Shown here in pieces: positions 58,631 to 64,000 of a stretch of DNA of 64,000 bases. Position numbers and translations under genes: made by a program. Source of the stretch: Zhengitettix transpicula. Its lineage: Eukaryota > Arthropoda > Insecta > Orthoptera > Tetrigidae. The notes beneath the pieces are model-generated. The model did not search any database and was not told the origin of the DNA. It saw nothing but the letters and a program-made list of their open reading frames with translations. Positions within the stretch are counted from its first letter, which is position 1, and each line of letters begins with the position of its first letter. Where the stretch lies: the NCBI GenBank assembly GCA_037074705.1, contig CM073595.1, positions 28,859,501 through 28,923,500 of the forward strand, written 5' to 3'.

Positions 58631-59012
58631 AAGGGTATGAAATGTCTACGCAAAGATGATGAAGAAACTGTGGAACACTGGATAAGTGGATGCAAAAAGA
58701 TCGTACAAATCTTGAGCCGTATAACAAGGTATCCCCTATAATCCACTGTAATTTATGTAAAAAGTGCAGTTTTCCAATAAACACACACTGGTTGGATCAT
58801 AAGCCAGCGAAAATTGAAAATGAACAAGACAAGCTCCTGTGGAGCTTTCTAATCCAAAGGCCCGGCGCTTGGAGTGCAACATTGTGATCGAGAAAAAATG
58901 TGTCTAGAAAATTGATACAGCAGTGTCCAATGACATTCGCTACAAGAAACGGAAAACGAAAAAAAAAATTCGAGTTACGAAGAACGTCAAATCGAAATTG
59001 GATGGATGTGAG
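58631..59012 (+). pseudogene. C-terminus of an R2/R4-type LINE ORF
   Basis: Two frames join into the conserved C-terminal region of LINEs with a restriction-like endonuclease. MKCLRKDDEETVEHWISGCKK is the CCHC zinc motif, one Cys lost. After a frameshift comes PIIHCNLCKKCSFPINTHW and LDHKPAKIENEQDKLLW (58,730-58,845). In a further frame come RLECNIVIEKKCV, IDTAVSNDIRYKKRK and the tail YEERQIEIGWM (about 58,978-59,010). In the family the middle part holds the PD...D endonuclease residues; here the 'PD' position is not preserved. The 5' portion including RT is missing. Dead, 5'-truncated. Confidence 0.75.
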
Positions 59013-59228
59013 AGATTTTTGAAATTACTTAATTCCATTATTCACTGAACCGGTCGCCATTTACGTAGTGTGCAATATTTAATTGAATTACTTATTACAA
59101 CGGTAATTATTATTAATTTTATGTTGAGTTAAACTTGGCAGGTATTATTTTATAAATAATTTGTACTTGAATTCGAAATTATTAACGATTTATTATCTAT
59201 TTTAATTGAACGTCTGTTTTTTAATTAA

Positions 59229-59547
59229 TAAAACAATTGATGACCTTCAGGTATTTTCCTAAAGAGGAGGTGTTTAAAATTTATTAGATATATAGTATAA
59301 TTGTAATATGTATACAAAGGCAAATTAAAGTAAACAAAAAACCTTCTAAAATTAATATAATAAACTAGCAACAACAAAACGATTAACAAGTTATTAAATT
59401 CACACAGTTTTGAACATGGGTCAGAGAAACACAATTCACTTCCTCTTTAGGAAAATAACTGAATAAGATACAAAGAGGTATCGAAACGTCGTTACAATAT
59501 AAGTAAAAATTAAAAAGTGTCTGTATAAGGTCATCAATTGTTTTATT
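59229..59547. repeat. 320-bp foldback unit (Penelope-like)
   Basis: The outer ends are perfect inverse copies: AAAACAATTGATGACCTT (59,231-59,248) and AAGGTCATCAATTGTTTT (59,529-59,546). A second inverted pair lies inside: TATTTTCCTAAAGAGG (59,252-59,267) and CCTCTTTAGGAAAATA (59,442-59,457). Right half also recurs at 44.4 kb. A hammerhead-like core sits in the right half. Confidence 0.7.
59459..59490 (+). ncRNA. Hammerhead-ribozyme-like core, best stem II in the window
   Basis: CTGAATA (59,459-59,465), then GATAC (59,467-59,471), a 6-base loop, the perfect complement GTATC (59,478-59,482), then directly GAAACG (59,483-59,488). One base of the first box differs from CTGANGA (final G-A reads T-A). 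Stems I and III were not established. Confidence 0.5.
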
Positions 59548-59553
59548 TATTTA

Positions 59554-59847
59554 TTATCTGATGAAATGTGATGTTGATAATACTGTATCTGCACGCAATA
59601 GCTGTTCGTAGATACACGAATTTGGGACTCGTGTACTCAGGAAATGTAAGCCAAACAAGAATTCTTGTATTGCATAAACCTTGGCTTCTTCTTCCAGTTT
59701 GAAGTCTCTGATAAAGTATCGTAAAGACGAGAACAAGTTAACTATGAACCTAAGTCCGTTTATACTTTTCATTGAATAAGCCACTGCTCGTTGTAGATAT
59801 TGAGTGATTTTTGCCCTATTATTAATATAAGACTTATCCGTCGCCAT
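59554..59847 (-). CDS. Unrecognised 97-codon ORF
   Basis: Starts at an ATG (59,845-59,847) with MATDKSYINNRAKITQYLQR and continues FKLEEEAKVYAIQEFLFGLH. Composition is protein-like (balanced charges, no low-complexity runs), but I recognise no domain and there is no splice or promoter evidence. It stops 7 bases from the foldback unit at 59,547, so it may be the tail of a mobile-element ORF. Chance cannot be excluded. Confidence 0.25.
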   Translation of the reverse strand: MATDKSYINNRAKITQYLQRAVAYSMKSINGLRFIVNLFSSLRYFIRDFKLEEEAKVYAIQEFLFGLHFLSTRVPNSCIYEQLLRADTVLSTSHFIR

Positions 59848-62640
59848 TAGATTAATTATTTGTCCTAAATAATTGAATTACAGTTTATTTTGAAACTCGG
59901 TGCAATTATGCGTTTTTTCATAGTCTTCAATCTTTAGTATATGGCGTAAACACCAAAGGGTACAAACAGGTTTCGGGTTAGTAAAAATAACCTGAGAGAA
60001 CCCACAAATGTAATTGAATCGTTAACTCGTAAGTTTAAAATGTGTTTTATAAATCAGTTTTAATTATATTACTAATATAAACGTGGCAATAAAAACAAAT
60101 GTTCACTCATTAAAGGCATTAGATTTCGGCCACTAATTTCCACGAGGTAATACTTCTGTGTTATTGAAGAATATGTTAAGTTAAAATTATTATTGAGTTT
60201 TGAAATAAATAGTTTAAATGTTCCAACATATTATTACTGGCAGAGGTTTTGACGAAAAATTAATTTCTCTGCGAGTGCACAAGAAACTCTCAGTAAAAAT
60301 AATAGCGTCGAAGGGAATTAATAGCAAAAGGAAAGAACATAAATGGTGAGATTGAGAAAATGGTATTGAACTGTTGATATAGAAGGAAGCAGTAAGAATG
60401 TGAGCTGAATGGAAAGCAATTCATAAAGATATATCCCCGGGAAACTTAGTTGAACACGATCTTTGTATCGGCAGACAAAATCGTCCAGGTTTCGGCTTCT
60501 CATTGAAAGCTCTATTCAGGAAATTCCGCGAAACATAAAAACGTTACTGGTACATTATTGAGAAAAGTCGTCCCCATATCCAAGGTACAATTATTTTTAG
60601 TGATAAGAAGACGAAAAAATAAAAGCACAATTGTTTGACACTTTGCCTGAGTTTTGAATATAAAATATGTTTTCGAAACGAGTATATTCCAAAAACAAGT
60701 ATGTTGTAAAATTAGAATGAATTGATAAATGTTCTTAACTTCATTCTTCAATTGCAAATTTTAAGAATTTCTAAACAGCATATGTCTGTCTTTGTCTTTG
60801 AACATAACAAATAATGGAACATTTAATAGTTTAAACCATATTAACACAGCTAAATAAATGTAAGTGATTATAAAAAAATATTATTTAAATCATGTAAATT
60901 AATAAACTACTCAAAATATCTCAGGAATTGATTAATTGATATTATTTCCAGTCGTCGTCTAACGGGAAACAAAAATAAATTTTAGTGCAACTGAAATTGG
61001 AAAATATATTAAATTCGGAGTTAATTTTTCATTCCAACTGGTCCAACACTTTTCAGTTCCACCGTCAACTGCCGACGTTCCGAAAAGAGAAAATCACTGC
61101 TACTTGCTGTTGTATTTCAAAATTCATTCCGACACGTCATCTTGTCCACCAACGGTAAACTTCTGTTCTCCATTTCATCTCCCGATGCGTCAGTTTGGTT
61201 ACATCCTCACATCTATGACTCACCCCCTACAATATTAACGAGTGCACGATCTCAAGCTAAATTAAACAGCTCTCTGGTCATTTTTCTACGCAGAAAACTG
61301 TTTTTGTACCAACCGGTATCTACACCATAAGTTGTATAAGTTACAAGCCATAATTGCTTTGATGGGTTTCAAAATTCTCTACCAGAAAACAAATGTTCGG
61401 ACTCAATTCATCTAGAATACTTCGCCAATCCTCAATTTAAAGTAATTCTTTAAATCATTTCCTCGATTCCTTTCATCTATTAAAAAATTACACACTCACA
61501 TGATATAAGCGAGAGTCTTTGTTTTGAAGCTGGATTACATGTTCTCCTATGGAACTTATAAATAATTCAAAGTACTAATGGAAAATCAGAACTTTTTCCA
61601 TTGCCGAGTAGCGCATTCCTACAAACTGTCAATTAAGCATTCTGGAAATTAAATAAGGAGGTAGAAAGGCAAGGATTTAAAATACTTACCCTCATAAACA
61701 ATTAGGCAGTACAACGCGAGATTATATTTTTCCCAATCAGACTTTTAATAAGATTCTTTACCGTTATTGGTTCAAACAATGCAGGACAGGCATAGTTCGT
61801 GGGAGATTTTCAAGTTGTAAAGTAACGAAGAAGAGGAACATCGGTCTACGAATATTCAGAGACATCTGTACAGTGGTATTTATTCATAATAAGGAATTAC
61901 TACCAAGTTGAGTACGAATGTAGGTGTTCAAAAAGGCGTGGAGGCAAAGGTCACAACCAAAATTGTCTTCAAAAAGTAGAATAAAGTTTAACAAGTTAGA
62001 AGGAAAATGAAAACATCAAATGGGAATGTAAGAGACACTCAAACGGAAATTCGAAGAAAGATGAGAAGGAAAAGCTACTATAGGTTAGTCCTAAAATTAA
62101 TCACAGTTGGCGTATGTCTTTCTGAAATCTTAACGGTGAAATTGAAATATCAGGTAGAGAAACCAAAAATGGGGACTAATGGTAGAAAGGGAACATGGAA
62201 ATTTACAATTTAGTTATGGTGCTAAAAGACGAATACCCATTTGATAGAATAGTAATAAGTATATTTTTATGACAGACGTATTACATTTTATAACAAGTGT
62301 CTTTCTTTGGTGGAAATATCCCAGTTTAGAGAATGAAAGATTAATGAATCATCTTAGTGGATCTCGGAAAAGCTGGGTGTGCATGAAATAAAAAGAGAAG
62401 AGGATTTAGAGAAGATTAATGCAGGATGTAAGCAGCGGTATTTTCAAGATAAGTCGTTGGTATCCTCTTACGCCAATTGTAGATAATATTTTGGGTAAGC
62501 CGAACGTCAAAATAGAGACAGAATTTGTGTCTTCACCACTATTACAAAACGGAGGTATTTTTTATAAATGACTGTATCGAATTGGTGCTATGTAATTTGT
62601 ATTGGGAGGTTTAATTCCGAAGAAGTACAATAAAAAGAGT
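59848..62640. other. AT-rich DNA, no recognised gene
   Basis: Frames at 60,512-60,757 (-), 61,142-61,330 (+) and 62,007-62,213 (+) have no known motif. 61,990-62,640 may belong to the decayed LINE that follows, but I could not support a translation. Confidence 0.4.
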
Positions 62641-62651
62641 GGTAAACATTT

Positions 62652-63090
62652 GTGGACGAAGATTATGAAATATTAGCCATTGACGTAGCAATCAAGGACT
62701 CCAGGGTTATTGGATTTCACAGACCTCCAAATAACGACCTAGAATGGTTCGTTAAAGAACGTGATGTTCAGATACACATAATGCATATATAGCCGTGGGA
62801 GGGGACTCTAATTTTCCCTTTGACAAAGGCAATGGTTGCCAGGGAAACGATAGCGACTCTCAGACGACAATAAAATCTTTTGTTGGGGAAATGGGGTCCT
62901 TGGAAGACACCTTACAGGACAACTAGAACGAATTCAATGCATGATATTTGCTTGCTAAGGCCTTCGGAAATCCAAAGTGGAGGCAGAAATTAGCGATCAC
63001 AGTGCAAGGTTCGTGGAGACAATTCTAGACGGGGAGGAAACTACGAGAAAAGGACAAATGTCAAGATTATGTGTTAAGTTCAAAAATTAA
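62652..63090 (+). pseudogene. LINE endonuclease domain remnant
   Basis: VDEDYEILAIDVAIKDSRVI and GFHRPPNNDLEWFVKERDVQ open the fragment. After a one-base shift AYIAVGGDSNFPFDKGN gives the metal-binding 'GGD.N' block of the exonuclease/endonuclease/phosphatase fold. After further breaks VEAEISDHSARFVETILDGE gives the catalytic 'SDH' block, ending at a TAA (63,088-63,090). RPPN, GGDxNFPF and SDH in this order are the apurinic-type endonuclease of LINE ORF2. No RT follows in the window. Confidence 0.75.
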
Positions 63091-63948
63091 TTGCAAAACT
63101 CTATTTCTCATGAAAACAATTCGAAAATCAGTGAAGGTACAAAAACGTATGACTGACTATCGTAACGAGTAGATTTCTTTATATTAATAATAAAAATTCC
63201 TTAGAACGTTATCTATGAAATCTGACTGTTTTAATCATTTTTAATAACAATAATACTATATGTCAATCTAATACATGTCTTTGTCTTCATTTGTGAAGAG
63301 ATTGAAACACCATTAACTACTTGGAGAGAATAATAAATTTTCTGTGGTTTTGGCGGGAATGATTCCAATTTATGATAGATTTGGAAAGCTTAGAAATAGC
63401 ATAAATAATTAATGTTTCACATTATATGATAGGCGACTTAAATAATGTGGGAGAGGAATTTATGGTAACTTACCTTTTATAGAAACCGGACAGGCGAATT
63501 CGTCTCCCACAAAGGGGTGCGTGTTGAAGTCGCCATAAAATCAGACGCGGAGGCAGATGCGTCTGTGACGAATTTATTTTGCAATCTGTGAGTTTTCTAC
63601 GATTGGCAATAGTTTGAAACAATGTATGAAACAACTAACGCCATTGGTTCGGCTTTGAGAGGAAGAGAAAAAAACCAGGCAACGACGGTGTGTAGAAATT
63701 GAACGGAGAGAGTGTGTGGAGCACTCGATGACGGCAATTCTGGAGTAACACAAGCCCATCCTCAGAAAAAATTTCTTTAAACTATTTTATTACTTAATGT
63801 TCTACGATAAAACGTGAGATGAAGGAATTAATATTATTTATTTGTTAATAAAATGTTTTTCATGAAATAAATTATAAATTTTTATATGTATGTAAGGAGA
63901 CACTAAATCCCACAAGAATGCTTGTTAACTGGACAAAAGAAACAGTTT
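63091..63948. other. No gene recognised
   Basis: A 61-codon minus frame (63,574-63,759) has no known motif. 63,480-63,760 is less AT-rich. Confidence 0.4.

Positions 63949-63980
<32 letters not shown>
63949..63980. repeat. (CA)n(TA)n microsatellite
   Basis: CA tract 63,949-63,968 followed by TA tract 63,969-63,980. Confidence 0.95.
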
Positions 63981-63981
<1 letters not shown>

Positions 63982-64000
63982 TGTTATGCTAATTAAAGAG
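63981..64000 (+). repeat. Start of another (TA)n-TTGTAAT module, cut by window end
   Basis: TTGTTATGCTAATTAAAGAG directly after a TA tract matches TTGTAATGCCAATTAATTAG of copy A at 15 of 20 positions or more. The rest lies outside the window. Confidence 0.5.

Overview
The window looks like intergenic or intronic DNA from an animal, most likely an insect with a large, AT-rich, transposon-laden genome. The order cannot be told from sequence alone. The evidence is eukaryotic throughout: tRNA-derived SINEs, several classes of non-LTR retrotransposon (LINE), a mariner transposase, Helitron and piggyBac-type termini, many TA/GA/CA microsatellites, and no open reading frame longer than 159 codons. 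I see no intact cellular protein-coding gene, rRNA or functional tRNA. Every protein similarity I can support belongs to a decayed mobile element.

Layout. 1-3.1 kb: unique AT-rich DNA. 3.15-6.93 kb: a non-autonomous Helitron-like element built from tandem repeats. 7.5-7.8 kb and 13.3 kb: Penelope-like repeat ends with hammerhead-ribozyme-like motifs. 10.9 kb: a tRNA-type SINE. 12.8-13.2 kb: a TTAA-flanked MITE with perfect 13-bp terminal inverted repeats (TIRs). 18.5 kb: a Helitron 5' end. 19.1-19.8 kb: a SINE split by a second TTAA-flanked element. 20.0-20.8 kb: a frameshifted transposon-type ORF. 22.8-23.4 kb: a large inverted repeat (about 270-bp arms) with hammerhead-like cores. 25.4-26.5 kb: a Helitron 5' fragment, a TA microsatellite and the first copy of a recurring '(TA)n-TTGTAAT' module. 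27.7-28.0 kb: one copy of a terminal-inverted-repeat family. 28.2-31.9 kb: two LINE remnants, head to head (ORF1 on minus, reverse transcriptase on plus).

35.9-36.4 kb: another reverse transcriptase fragment. 37.0 kb: a small inverted Penelope-like pair. 38.0 kb: a SINE head. 38.3-39.3, 40.8-41.8 and 45.6-46.5 kb: further (TA)n modules. 43.7-44.4 kb: a mariner transposase pseudogene. 46.7-47.5 and 54.4-54.8 kb: more of the TIR family. 55.6-56.9 kb: a 1.3-kb inverted-repeat element holding a SINE. 57.2-57.7 kb: a GC-rich insertion with a 9-bp target-site duplication. 58.6-59.0 kb: the C-terminus of an R2/R4-type LINE. 59.2-59.5 kb: a 320-bp foldback unit with a well-formed hammerhead-like core. 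62.6-63.1 kb: a LINE endonuclease remnant. The window ends inside another (TA)n module.

These parts do not form a pathway; they are layers of insertions. Three themes deserve attention. (1) Hammerhead-ribozyme-like cores recur, often as inverted pairs. (2) A dispersed family starts at TTGTAAT directly after TA microsatellites (six starts) and in three copies carries a conserved short ATG-led stretch ending in a splice-donor-like GTAAGT. (3) The Helitron seems to have grown by amplifying its own end sequences. A few less AT-rich unique islands (about 11.6-11.9, 24.0-24.24, 42.2-42.5 and 53.5-53.9 kb) could be conserved non-coding elements, but that is only a suggestion.
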